From assembly GCA_046595995.1 (NCBI GenBank), contig JBKJNB010000160.1, positions 4,476-68,475 on the forward strand: DNA of 64,000 nt. Direction: 5' to 3'. Origin of the DNA: JAWXBR01 sp046595995 (GTDB taxonomy: Bacteria; Bacteroidota; Ignavibacteria; Kapaibacteriales; Kapaibacteriaceae). Below are positions 32,824 to 42,138 of the stretch, piece after piece. Position 1 is the first letter of the stretch, and the number at the start of each line of letters is the position of its first letter. Under the pieces are notes generated by a model, which made no database searches, had not been told where the DNA came from, and worked only from the letters and a program-made list of their open reading frames with translations. The translations under genes were made by a program, and so were the position numbers.

Positions 32824-35625
32824 ATGCGCCGCATAACCCCGCTACTCCTCCGTCGACTTGCCATTGCAATCCTTGTATGTGGATGTGCCATTCCCGCACT
32901 CGCGCAGCGGTCAATGTCTGTTCAACAGCTACGATTAATTGACAGCGCACTGGCTATGCTTGGCCTGCAGCGCCCGGACTGTGCCATGCCTCCGGACATG
33001 TTGCCTATAGACCGACATCGACGTCCGTTTCACGACCGGCTATTCACAGAGCCGTTTGCTGCATTCGATGTGGCCGACGACATGCGACAACGAACTGTGT
33101 TTGCAAATGAATACGACATGCAGGCGCTCACCGATTCACTCATGCAGATGTTAGGCATAGGCGCGTATCGCAGACACATCTACGACATCCGCGTTAATGG
33201 CGATGAAACCATGCGCAAGCTTGGCGCAGACCCGTACTCACGCGCTGGTTATGTAGGAGCGACGTTGTTCCTCCGGTACGCCTCTGCAGCCATACAGGCT
33301 CGTGATGCAATGGCAGCAGCACACGACAGGTTTATGCGTCAACCAACACTCGTGAACCTGAGCGATTCGCTATGGCGATTGTCTCGCGAGGATGAGACGT
33401 CATCGATATGGGACTTACATGACGATGAAGTCGCCGGACGAAAAAAGGCGGCGGCCTTCTTTCTTGCAGCGAACCCGTCAGCTTTTGAAGACATTTATGC
33501 GCACGGTGTATCACTGTACGAGCAGCTTCTTGACTTCACCCGTCTGAGTTTCGATTCTCGTCAGCTAATGCGCGACAGTATTAAAACGACTGTGTTTGAC
33601 TCTCCGTACGGACGTGTGGCCATCGGCGGTGCGGGCGACGATATATATGAAGGCACATTCTTTCTCATCCTTGACGTAGGTGGCAACGATGTGTATCGTG
33701 GCTCTGATAGTGGCAAGTCTGCAGCACTTCGGACGTATGTACGGTGCATAGTAGATCTTGCAGGCAACGACACTTACCTCGGTGGTGACTTTACGCTCGG
33801 CAGCGGTGCCGCCGGTGTTGGCATAATCATCGACGGCGACGGCAACGACCTCTATAGAGGTGGCGATTTCTCTATTGCGTGTGGCCTCTTCGGAATTGGA
33901 ATTGTACACGATTTACGAGGCGACGATACCTACACCTCTGGGTCAAACGGTCAGGCGGCAGGCATCTTCGGCATTGGGCTTCTCATTGACGATGCGGGGC
34001 ATGATACGTATCGTGCGCATGCCCAGGCGCAGGGCTTCGGTGCCACACGCGGCGCTGGCATTCTCGTAGACAGATCCGGCAATGACCAGTACCTCGCCGC
34101 AAGTCCGTACGTCGACGTCCTTCGATACGAATCGCACCAGACGACATTCACGCAGGGGGCTGCCCTCGGCTATCGACCACTGGCCTCGGGTGGCATGGGG
34201 CTACTCATCGACCATGCCGGCAATGATCAATACGTATGCGACATCTACGGCCAGGGAACAGGATACTGGTTCGGACTCGGTGGCCTCGTCGACGCCTCGG
34301 GCGATGATCGTTACCAAGCATACCAATATGCTCAGGGTGCCGGTGTACACTTCGCCAGCGGCATCTTACGCGACATGCATGGCGACGATGTATACGTCTC
34401 ACATGGCGTCTCTCAAGGATGTGGCCACGACGTCGCCTTCGGAATGTTGCTAGACGATGCGGGTAATGACAACTATGTCGTTGAGAGCCTATCTCTAGGT
34501 GGCGGAAATGCTAATGCAGTTTCGATCGTGTTAGACGAGCGTGGAAACGATTCGTATAGCGCAACAAACACGGCGAACACACTTGGCTTCTCTGATTTCC
34601 GACGCTCATACGGAATGATAGGATTGTTTATTGATGGTGACGGCACCGATGTCTACGGATCGACATCTCGAAATGAGTCGCGCAGTATTAAGTCGACCTA
34701 CGGCGTCTTCTACGACACCAAACGTTTCGTAAGCACCGACACGACGGTTGAGGTTCCTGCCACTGCTGCTGTCACGCCAAGAGACAACACACCGCTCTCC
34801 GATTCACCAGACAGCTTGTTCATTCAGGCATCGGCAGCACCGCTACGTTTTCAGAATAATGTGCAACCAGCACGCGACCGCCTTGCCGCCATGGGAATCG
34901 CGGCGTTACCTGAGCTCGAAACACATCTCAAGACACAGATGCCGCGCGAACGCCTCACGCTCGAGGATGTCCTTCCGAAAATTCACGCGAAGGCTCCGGA
35001 CACGATAGAGCTTCTCATTCGCGAGTCACTGTTAGCCAACGACAATGCCGAGGTGGCCCTTGCCGCAACACTTGCAGGCAAGATCAAGGCGCGTTCGGCA
35101 ATATCGTCGCTGTCATTGCTAGCTACCGATACGTTGTGGCGACTGCGCCGGCTTGCAGCATTCACGCTTGGTGAGATTGGCGATAGCGCGTCAGTACCGT
35201 TACTGCAGACACTGCTGCGCGACGAGCATCCATACGTACGGGCGCGGGCTGCCTATGCATTGGGAGTGGTGAGCGGACGCGACGGACTACGTCTTCTACG
35301 CGAGGCACTGGTCGATGACCATGGCATTGTGCGCTACTCGGCTGTCGAAGGTCTGACACGCGGACCCAAGCGTCCGATGTCAGAGTTAACACAATGGCTT
35401 TTAAGTGTGCATGACGCGCTTGTGTTAGCATCGGGTGTGCGAATTCTTGCAGCTTCGGACACGACAGCTCGTGACACAAAAGACTTTCTCGAATTCGTGC
35501 GTAAGGCACCACCGACGATGCGCCGTGCCATCGACAGCATCGTACCAGCCCTACCACTATATTGGCAACGGACCATGGCGCAGGCATCGGTAACACCATC
35601 GAAGAAACGTAGAAAGCGTCAATGA
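32824..35625 (+). CDS. Large secreted protein: D-x-G-[ND]-D-x-Y repeats plus HEAT repeats
   Basis: 933 residues. Signal peptide ending A-L-A-Q. An alpha-helical region (~30-265) precedes about 12 repeats of ~25-35 residues (~288-605), each with a core such as A-G-N-D-T-Y, D-G-N-D-L-Y or S-G-D-D-R-Y and a glycine-rich G-[IL]-G-[IL]-L-[IV]-D segment. This regular pattern suggests a beta-solenoid, perhaps calcium-binding like RTX G-G-x-G-x-D repeats but with a distinct consensus. The last ~250 residues are HEAT/Armadillo-like helices (A-A-F-T-L-G-E-I-G-D; A-A-Y-A-L-G-V-V) ending in a basic tail K-K-R-R-K-R-Q. I do not know this architecture. The stop overlaps rqcH (ATGA). Confidence 0.7.
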   Translation: MRRITPLLLRRLAIAILVCGCAIPALAQRSMSVQQLRLIDSALAMLGLQRPDCAMPPDMLPIDRHRRPFHDRLFTEPFAAFDVADDMRQRTVFANEYDMQALTDSLMQMLGIGAYRRHIYDIRVNGDETMRKLGADPYSRAGYVGATLFLRYASAAIQARDAMAAAHDRFMRQPTLVNLSDSLWRLSREDETSSIWDLHDDEVAGRKKAAAFFLAANPSAFEDIYAHGVSLYEQLLDFTRLSFDSRQLMRDSIKTTVFDSPYGRVAIGGAGDDIYEGTFFLILDVGGNDVYRGSDSGKSAALRTYVRCIVDLAGNDTYLGGDFTLGSGAAGVGIIIDGDGNDLYRGGDFSIACGLFGIGIVHDLRGDDTYTSGSNGQAAGIFGIGLLIDDAGHDTYRAHAQAQGFGATRGAGILVDRSGNDQYLAASPYVDVLRYESHQTTFTQGAALGYRPLASGGMGLLIDHAGNDQYVCDIYGQGTGYWFGLGGLVDASGDDRYQAYQYAQGAGVHFASGILRDMHGDDVYVSHGVSQGCGHDVAFGMLLDDAGNDNYVVESLSLGGGNANAVSIVLDERGNDSYSATNTANTLGFSDFRRSYGMIGLFIDGDGTDVYGSTSRNESRSIKSTYGVFYDTKRFVSTDTTVEVPATAAVTPRDNTPLSDSPDSLFIQASAAPLRFQNNVQPARDRLAAMGIAALPELETHLKTQMPRERLTLEDVLPKIHAKAPDTIELLIRESLLANDNAEVALAATLAGKIKARSAISSLSLLATDTLWRLRRLAAFTLGEIGDSASVPLLQTLLRDEHPYVRARAAYALGVVSGRDGLRLLREALVDDHGIVRYSAVEGLTRGPKRPMSELTQWLLSVHDALVLASGVRILAASDTTARDTKDFLEFVRKAPPTMRRAIDSIVPALPLYWQRTMAQASVTPSKKRRKRQ

Positions 35626-37094
35626 TCCGTCACCCGTTTACGCTCGACCATCTTTCACGAGCGTTAAGTGAAAAACTTTCCGGTGCCGTACTCCTAGAAG
35701 CGTACTCGCAAGAAAAGTATATCGTCATTATGCGCTTCGACAGGTTGGGCGAAGACATAACAATCCTGGCAAGTGTGCAGCCAATGGACAGCAGAATTGT
35801 TGTCCGCACCGACCTGCGTCGCTCTCGCAAAAACACCCTCGATGTATTCCCCGACCTCATCGGACAACGTGTTGCAACCATAACGCGTCACCCGGAAAAC
35901 CGCATCATCACCTTCTGGTTCGAAACCGTTCAGCTTCATGTAATGATGTTTGGCAATGCTACGGGCAACATCATTGCAACATCCGACGGTGTGGTCGTTG
36001 ATGCACTGCGCGACAAGCAGCCACTTGTCGGAAGCCCCTTAACCCTGCCTGCCTACACTCCGAAACTTGGCGCGTACTACGAGGAACTTGCCCGCGATGG
36101 CGTCGATGTCGAACGTGCGTGCGCAGAGTCGACAACGTACTATGTGCTCGAGCGCGGCACTGACATTCTTTTCTCGCTATTGCCGTTGCCCGGGTGGCTC
36201 ATTACGCAGGCAACACCGGACATCATTGCCGCCATGCGTCGCGTGCTTCAGACACGTCGCAAGCGGATGTATCTCAATGCTGCAAAAAAGCTCACGCTAA
36301 AGCGACTCGAACGTGAGAAGTCAAAACTGCAGCGTGGCATCGATGGCATGCAGAGTGATGTTGCAAAAGCCGACAAAGCATCGATGTATCGTATGCACGC
36401 CGATCTACTTCTGTCACTCCCAAATCCCACGTCGAACGCAGAGCCCACACTCGCGCTTACCGATTGGAACGGCGTCGAACATGCCATCGTGCTCGATCCG
36501 CAGCGCACGTATCTGCAGAATGCAGAAGCCCTGTACGATCGCGCGCACAAATCGGAGAAAGCCGCCGAAGAACGTCAGCGTCGGCTCCCCCAGTACATCA
36601 ACAATCTCACACGCGTCCAAGCACAAATCACTCGCATCGAATCCGCTAATAGCCTCGAAGAAGCCGAATCATTTTTCGACTCACCCATGGAACAGAAAAG
36701 TAAAACCACAAACGCGCCAACGCCCTATCGCACGTTTGTTCTCGACGACACCTATACGCTCTACGTCGGCCGAAGCGCCGCCAACAATGACGAACTCACG
36801 ATGCGTTTCGCAAAGCAGAACGACTGGTGGTTCCATGCACGCGGCGTCACTGGCTCACACGCTGTGTTAAGGGGCGGAGAAGGGGCAACGAAGCCCCCTC
36901 GTCAGATCCTTGAACGCGCCGCAGCAATAGCAGCGTATTATTCGCACGCCCGCAACGCAACCTACGTTCCCGTCATTTACACGCAGAAAAAATATGTGCG
37001 TAAACCCAAAGGCGCCAACGTCGGCGCCGTCACCCTCGAACGTGAAGAAGTAATAATGGTGAAGCCGGAATTGCCAGCGGGGTCTGCGGAATAG
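35622..37094 (+). CDS. rqcH: NFACT family protein (RqcH-like)
   Basis: 490 residues: NFACT-N domain, a coiled-coil middle (~230-350; K-L-T-L-K-R-L-E-R-E-K-S-K-L-Q), and an NFACT-R/DUF814 domain with W-W-F-H-A-R-G-V-T-G-S-H-A-V-L-R near 407 and Y-V-R-K-P-K-G-A-N-V-G-A-V-T-L near the end. Family members bind split 50S subunits and add C-terminal Ala tails to stalled chains. Older annotations call them fibronectin-binding proteins. With smpB at 7581 the genome has both rescue routes. It is shorter than Bacillus RqcH (~570), mainly in the middle. Confidence 0.88.
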   Translation: MIRHPFTLDHLSRALSEKLSGAVLLEAYSQEKYIVIMRFDRLGEDITILASVQPMDSRIVVRTDLRRSRKNTLDVFPDLIGQRVATITRHPENRIITFWFETVQLHVMMFGNATGNIIATSDGVVVDALRDKQPLVGSPLTLPAYTPKLGAYYEELARDGVDVERACAESTTYYVLERGTDILFSLLPLPGWLITQATPDIIAAMRRVLQTRRKRMYLNAAKKLTLKRLEREKSKLQRGIDGMQSDVAKADKASMYRMHADLLLSLPNPTSNAEPTLALTDWNGVEHAIVLDPQRTYLQNAEALYDRAHKSEKAAEERQRRLPQYINNLTRVQAQITRIESANSLEEAESFFDSPMEQKSKTTNAPTPYRTFVLDDTYTLYVGRSAANNDELTMRFAKQNDWWFHARGVTGSHAVLRGGEGATKPPRQILERAAAIAAYYSHARNATYVPVIYTQKKYVRKPKGANVGAVTLEREEVIMVKPELPAGSAE

Positions 37095-37105
37095 CGTAGT
37101 GGTTT

Positions 37106-37124
37106 GTGCGACACTTCGTCGCAC
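37106..37124. terminator. Weak stem-loop between convergent rqcH and speA
   Basis: GTGCGA (37106-37111) and TCGCAC (37119-37124) form a 6-bp stem with a 7-nt loop in the 32-nt gap between converging genes. There is no T-tract on either side. It could act as a bidirectional 3' end, but support is limited. Confidence 0.35.
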
Positions 37125-37126
37125 CG

Positions 37127-39022
37127 TCACTCTTCTAGGTATGTGTAACCGTATAGACCACTGCGGTAGATGGCTAGGAACTCTTTGCCTTCGAGAGCGC
37201 TGATGCGTTTCTCTTTGACGGATGCAGAGACCCAGGCTTCCATGGTGCGGACGAGTTTCTTGGCGTCGAACTGCACATAGTCGAGAACGTCTGCTACGGT
37301 TTCGCCATCAATGACTTGTTCGATTTCGTAGCCCTTGTCTGTTACAACGACATGCACGGCATTGGTATCGCCAAAGAGATTGTGCAGATCGCCAAGAATT
37401 TCCTGATACGCGCCGACGAGGTAAACAGCGAGGTAATACGGTTCGCCTTCTTTTAACGCGTGTAGTGGAAGTGAATTCGATGATTCACGAACGCCGATAA
37501 AGTGATCGATCTTACCGTCGCTATCACACGTAATGTCTTGCAGTGTTGCGAGGCGACCTGGACGTTCACCGTGACGATGGATGGGCATGATTGGGAAGAG
37601 CTGATCGATTGCCCACGAATCTGGCAGCGACTGAAAGAGCGAGAAGTTGCAGAAGTATTTATCTGCAAGGAGTTTCTGCAGTTGTCGGACTTCATCGGGG
37701 ACTTGTTTGAGGTCGGCTGTAAGTTCACTGGCTTTGTGTGCGATCGACCAGTAAAGCTTTTCGGTTTGTGCTCGCGTTTTCAAGTCGATGAGACCTAGCG
37801 AAAAACGATCGAGGGCTTCTTCGCGCATCTGTTGTGCATCGTGCCATGACTCGAGCATATTTCTGTTATTCAGCGCGCCGAGGATGGTATGCATCTCGCG
37901 AACGATTTCATGGTCTTTCTTCGTTACGCGGTCTTTTGAGGTCCACGTCGGCAAGCTCGACGTCTCCAGCACATTGAACACCAGCACCGAATGATGCGCT
38001 GTAAGTGCACGCCCAGATTCCGTTATGATATTCGGGTGTGGTAGGTCATTCTTCGATGCTGCATCGACAAGTGTCGAGATTGCATCGTTCGCGTATTCCT
38101 GAATCGAGTAGTTGATGCTCGAGGCCACGGCTGAACGAGAACCGTCGTAATCGACGCCCAATCCACCACCGATGTCGACAAAATCGACGCAGCAGCCCAT
38201 TTGCTTTAGCTGAACGTAGAACTGAGCAACCTCGCGCAAACCGGACTTGATCTTGCGAATGTTCGTGATCTGTGAACCAAGGTGGAAGTGAATTAGACGA
38301 AAGCAATCGAGGAGATCATGCTCACGAGCGTAGTCTACTGCCTCGAGTAGTTCGGATGCGTTTAATCCGAACTTCGACTGGTCTCCGCCCGATTCTTCCC
38401 ATTTACCACTACCTGCTGCGGCCAGTTTGATGCGAATGCCGATGTTTGGACGGACTTTTACGCGCTTCGCTACTGCGTTAATCAACTTCAGTTCATTGAG
38501 TTTTTCGACAACGAGATAAATGCGTTTACCCATCTTTTGAGCGAGGAGGGCGAGCTCAATGAACTCTTCGTCTTTGTAGCCATTGCAGATAATGAGCGCT
38601 TCTTCGTTGTCCATGATTGCCAACACCGCATGCAGCTCTGGTTTTGAGCCCGCCTCGAGTCCGATGTTGAAGCGTTTGCCATGCCTGACAATTTCTTCGA
38701 GGACTGGACGCTGCTGGTTGACTTTGATGGGATAAACGCTGAAGTACTTGCCCGTATAGTCGTATTCGGTGGATGCTTTGACGAAGCAGCCCGCAATCTT
38801 TTCTATGCGATCGTCGAGGATGTCCGGGAAACGTAAAAGCACCGGTACCGAGACATCACGTAGGATGAGTTCGTCTACGAGTTCCTTTAGGTCTACCGAC
38901 GGACCCTTTGATTTGCGCGGCATGACGGTGGCGTTACCCTTTGCGTTGATGCCATAATATCCGATACCCCAACCGGCCACGTTGTAGAGTTCTGAAGAGT
39001 CTTCAATCCGCCATTTGCGCAT
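37127..39022 (-). CDS. speA: Biosynthetic arginine decarboxylase
   Basis: 631 residues, full length for the SpeA type. The PLP lysine is in Y-P-I-K-V-N-Q-Q near 99. The sheet and glycine-rich loop V-D-I-G-G-G-L-G-V-D-Y-D-G-S are near 283, and the C-terminal E-P-Y-Y-L-A-V-Y-L-V-G-A-Y-Q-E block is present. It decarboxylates arginine to agmatine for polyamine synthesis. speB is not in the window. It is divergent from fur, with a TAGTTTTG box at 39063-39070 on its strand. Confidence 0.95.
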   Translation of the reverse strand: MRKWRIEDSSELYNVAGWGIGYYGINAKGNATVMPRKSKGPSVDLKELVDELILRDVSVPVLLRFPDILDDRIEKIAGCFVKASTEYDYTGKYFSVYPIKVNQQRPVLEEIVRHGKRFNIGLEAGSKPELHAVLAIMDNEEALIICNGYKDEEFIELALLAQKMGKRIYLVVEKLNELKLINAVAKRVKVRPNIGIRIKLAAAGSGKWEESGGDQSKFGLNASELLEAVDYAREHDLLDCFRLIHFHLGSQITNIRKIKSGLREVAQFYVQLKQMGCCVDFVDIGGGLGVDYDGSRSAVASSINYSIQEYANDAISTLVDAASKNDLPHPNIITESGRALTAHHSVLVFNVLETSSLPTWTSKDRVTKKDHEIVREMHTILGALNNRNMLESWHDAQQMREEALDRFSLGLIDLKTRAQTEKLYWSIAHKASELTADLKQVPDEVRQLQKLLADKYFCNFSLFQSLPDSWAIDQLFPIMPIHRHGERPGRLATLQDITCDSDGKIDHFIGVRESSNSLPLHALKEGEPYYLAVYLVGAYQEILGDLHNLFGDTNAVHVVVTDKGYEIEQVIDGETVADVLDYVQFDAKKLVRTMEAWVSASVKEKRISALEGKEFLAIYRSGLYGYTYLEE

Positions 39023-39062
39023 GTATTACTTCCGCGGTGCTTAGGGGTGATAAACGAAGGCG

Positions 39063-39070
39063 CAAAACTA
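39063..39070 (-). promoter_or_regulatory. speA promoter -7 box
   Basis: TAGTTTTG on the minus strand matches TAnnTTTG, about 40 nt before speA ATG 39022. It is 7 nt from the opposed fur box, so the two promoters overlap back to back. Confidence 0.5.
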
Positions 39071-39077
39071 CGAAGAC

Positions 39078-39085
39078 TATATTTG
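39078..39085 (+). promoter_or_regulatory. fur promoter -7 box
   Basis: TATATTTG, exact TAnnTTTG match, ending 5 nt before ATG 39091. This implies a leaderless or nearly leaderless fur mRNA. Confidence 0.55.
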
Positions 39086-39090
39086 CGCTC

Positions 39091-39561
39091 ATGGCATCGT
39101 CCGCAACCGATATCGAGCAGTTAAAGCAACAGTTCGCCGAATACCTTCGGCGACAGAAATATCGCAACACACAAGAGCGGTATAAGGTGCTTGACCGCAT
39201 TGCTGAGCTCGATCGTCACTTCAGTGCTGATGAGCTCTACATGTACATGAATACCAAAGGAGATCGCATCTCCCGCGCAACCGTGTACTCTACCCTTGAT
39301 CTCCTGACAAAGTGCAGTATTCTCATGAAACACAGGTTTCAGGGCGATAGTGCGCATTTTGAGCTCTCGTCGAGAATGCCAGATCATGATCACTTAATAT
39401 GTGTGGAGTGCGGTCATATCGTCGAATTCAGAGAGAAGCAGATCGACGACATCCGTAATCAAGTTGCTCTAGATCTCGGTTTTCGACCCTTAATGCACTC
39501 ACTACAGATTTTTGCAGTGTGTCCGGACCCCATCACCTGTGCACACAACACACACGAGTAG
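39091..39561 (+). CDS. fur: Fur family metalloregulator
   Basis: 156 residues from ATG 39091. The frame is open to 39037, but the earlier part overlaps both promoters. Winged-helix N-domain (R-N-T-Q-E-R-Y-K-V-L; S-R-A-T-V-Y-S-T-L-D-L-L), then the metal/dimer region H-D-H-L-I-C-V-E-C-G near 108-117. The C-terminal second Cys pair is spaced unusually (C-P-D-P-I-T-C). It could be Fur, PerR or Zur; the sequence does not decide. Divergent speA and downstream topA are possible targets by position only. Confidence 0.9.
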   Translation: MASSATDIEQLKQQFAEYLRRQKYRNTQERYKVLDRIAELDRHFSADELYMYMNTKGDRISRATVYSTLDLLTKCSILMKHRFQGDSAHFELSSRMPDHDHLICVECGHIVEFREKQIDDIRNQVALDLGFRPLMHSLQIFAVCPDPITCAHNTHE

Positions 39562-39606
39562 CACCAGCGGAACACTTTGTTCTATCACAGCCTCACCGAA
39601 ATCCGA

Positions 39607-42138
39607 ATGAAGAATCTCGTCATAGTAGAGTCCCCCTCAAAAGCCAAGACCATCCAGAAGTTTCTTGGTGGTGATTTTATCGTGACGTCATGTATGGGCC
39701 ACATCCGAGATCTGCCGGGCAATGACAAGGCGATTGACGTCGAGCATGATTTCGCGCCTGTTTACGAAGTATCCGAAGACAAGAAAAAGCTTGTCAACGA
39801 GCTAAAGAAAATGGCGAAGGAAGCGGATATCGTATGGCTCGCGTCCGACGAAGACCGCGAGGGCGAGGCCATCGCCTGGCACCTCTATGAAGCACTTGCG
39901 CTGACGAAGGACAAAACGAGACGCATTGCCTTTCACGAAATCACGAAGTCGGCCATTCTCAAGGCCGTGCAACAGCCACGCGATATCGATCTGAACCTTG
40001 TCGATGCTCAGCAGGCACGACGCGTGCTCGATCGGTTAGTGGGTTACGGACTCTCACCTGTACTCTGGCGCAAGGTCCAAAAGAATCTCTCTGCTGGTCG
40101 TGTACAGTCCGTAGCGGTTCGACTCGTTGTCGAACGTGAGCGCGAAATACAAGAATTCTCGGCAACGAGCCAGTTCCGCGTTAAAGCGTTGTTCGATGTC
40201 GACGGACGTACACTCACGGCTGAACTCCCCCGACGCTTCGACACAGAAGACGAGGCTCGCTCGTTTCTCGAGTCGTGCATCGGTGCATCGTTTCATATAG
40301 CGAATCTCGAAACAAAGCCTGCTAAGAAGTCCCCCGCAGCCCCTTTCACGACGTCTACCCTACAGCAGGAAGCAAGTCGCAAGCTTGGTTATTCGCTGTC
40401 ACGCACGATGAAGCTGGCGCAAGACCTTTACGAGCAAGGACACATTTCGTACATGCGTACGGATTCTGTGAACCTCTCTGAGCTTGCGATTGAAGGGGCT
40501 AAGGCTGAGGTGCTGTCGGCGTACGGAGCAGAGTACAGCAACCCTAAGAACTACACGACGAAAGTTGCGAGCGCGCAGGAAGCTCACGAAGCAATACGTC
40601 CGACAGAGTTTGGTACTCGCGGTGCAGGCGAGAGCGACAACCATAAGAAGCTTTACGATCTGATCTGGAAACGCACTGTCGCTTCGCAAATGGCCGACGC
40701 CAAACTGGAACGAACGATTGCAACGATTTCGGTATCGACTGTGCCCGATACACTTGTTGCAACAGGCGAAGTCCTCATCTTCGACGGGTTCTTGAAAGTG
40801 TACCTAGAGTCGAGTGACGAAGAGCAGCAGGACGACGACGATACCTCGAAGATGCTGCCGCCACTATCGATTAATCAGACATTGCCTTTACAGACAATGC
40901 ACGCCAACGAGCGTTTTTCACGACCGCCCGCACGTTATACAGAAGCCAGCCTCGTGCGCAAGCTCGAAGAGCTTGGTATCGGACGTCCTTCGACCTATGC
41001 CCCAACGATTTCGACAATTCAGGCGCGCAAGTACGTTGTGAAAGAAGACCGAGACGGCAAGCAACGTGAAATACGGTTACTGCGTCTCGAGCATTCCGCG
41101 ATCACGCGCACAGTAGAGGTCGAGAATACTGGCGCCGAACGATCGAAGCTTTTCCCTACGGATGTTGGAAGCGTTGTTACCGACTTCCTGAAGCAACACT
41201 TCGAAGGCATTATGGACTACGGCTTTACAGCAAGTGTCGAGAAGCAGTTCGATGAGATTGCACAAGGCCAATTGAAGTGGACCGAGATGATCCGCGCGTT
41301 CTACGTCCCGTTCGATGCAGAAGTAAAGAAGACAACAGAAACCGCTGAACGTCAGAGCGGCGAACGCAAGATTGGTGTCGATCCCAAATCTGGTAAAAAT
41401 GTTTACGTACGCTTAGCTCGATATGGCCCTATCGTTCAGATCGGCGAAGCAGACGATGAAGAAAAGATTCAAAAGGGTCTAGCTGGCACGATGTCGATTG
41501 CAACCGTTACTCTCGACGAAGTAATGGAGCTCTTCAAATTCCCACGCAACATCGGGATGTTTGAAGACGCTAAAATGGATGTAAAGCTCGGACGATTCGG
41601 TCCGTACATCGAACACAACAAGGCGTTCTATTCTATCCCCAAAGACGACGACCCCTACACCATCGAAGCGGAACGCGGTGTTGAGGTAATCCTTGCTCGG
41701 CGTCAGAACATACTCGACCGGACGATTAAGACGTTCGACGAAGACCCAAATGTCAAGATCATCAAAGGCCGATGGGGTCCGTTCATCTCAGTCGGCAAGC
41801 AGAACGTCCGCATTCCCAAAGGCACAGACGCCACGACACTTACCCTTGAGGAGTGCCTTCAGCTAGCTGCACAACAGGCGCCTGTAAAGCCGTCCCGCAA
41901 GAAAACCGCAGAAGACGGCACACCAGTTGCAAAGAAAACGGCAGCGAAGAAGCCTGCGAAGAAAGCAGCGGCTAAAAAGAAGCCTGCTGCTAAGAAGACC
42001 ACTGCCAAGAAGTCAACAGCAAAGAAGACAACAGCGACAAAAACCGCCTCGACAAAAACTGCAGCGAAAAAATCCACAACGGCGAAGGCGACAACCGACA
42101 TGGCACCCCCTGTTGAACAATCTGACGGAGCATCATGA
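39607..42138 (+). CDS. topA: DNA topoisomerase I
   Basis: 843 residues from ATG 39607 (M-K-N-L-V-I-V-E-S-P-S-K-A-K-T-I), the TOPRIM start. D-E-D-R-E-G-E-A-I-A-W-H near 85-96 holds the acidic metal site. The nucleophile is the Tyr in I-S-Y-M-R-T-D-S near 283. Instead of zinc fingers the C-terminus has topoisomerase C-terminal repeats (R-F-G-P-Y-I-E; R-W-G-P-F-I-S-V-G-K) and a histone H1-like Lys/Ala/Thr tail (~770-830) for DNA affinity. It relaxes negative supercoils. The stop overlaps the next gene as ATGA. Confidence 0.96.
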   Translation: MKNLVIVESPSKAKTIQKFLGGDFIVTSCMGHIRDLPGNDKAIDVEHDFAPVYEVSEDKKKLVNELKKMAKEADIVWLASDEDREGEAIAWHLYEALALTKDKTRRIAFHEITKSAILKAVQQPRDIDLNLVDAQQARRVLDRLVGYGLSPVLWRKVQKNLSAGRVQSVAVRLVVEREREIQEFSATSQFRVKALFDVDGRTLTAELPRRFDTEDEARSFLESCIGASFHIANLETKPAKKSPAAPFTTSTLQQEASRKLGYSLSRTMKLAQDLYEQGHISYMRTDSVNLSELAIEGAKAEVLSAYGAEYSNPKNYTTKVASAQEAHEAIRPTEFGTRGAGESDNHKKLYDLIWKRTVASQMADAKLERTIATISVSTVPDTLVATGEVLIFDGFLKVYLESSDEEQQDDDDTSKMLPPLSINQTLPLQTMHANERFSRPPARYTEASLVRKLEELGIGRPSTYAPTISTIQARKYVVKEDRDGKQREIRLLRLEHSAITRTVEVENTGAERSKLFPTDVGSVVTDFLKQHFEGIMDYGFTASVEKQFDEIAQGQLKWTEMIRAFYVPFDAEVKKTTETAERQSGERKIGVDPKSGKNVYVRLARYGPIVQIGEADDEEKIQKGLAGTMSIATVTLDEVMELFKFPRNIGMFEDAKMDVKLGRFGPYIEHNKAFYSIPKDDDPYTIEAERGVEVILARRQNILDRTIKTFDEDPNVKIIKGRWGPFISVGKQNVRIPKGTDATTLTLEECLQLAAQQAPVKPSRKKTAEDGTPVAKKTAAKKPAKKAAAKKKPAAKKTTAKKSTAKKTTATKTASTKTAAKKSTTAKATTDMAPPVEQSDGAS

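Noticed and set aside
41859..42101. Minus-strand hydrophobic ORF opposite the topA tail
   Set aside because: It is the antisense of a Lys/Ala-rich repeat, which always reads as Phe/Ala/Val-rich; no independent coding evidence.
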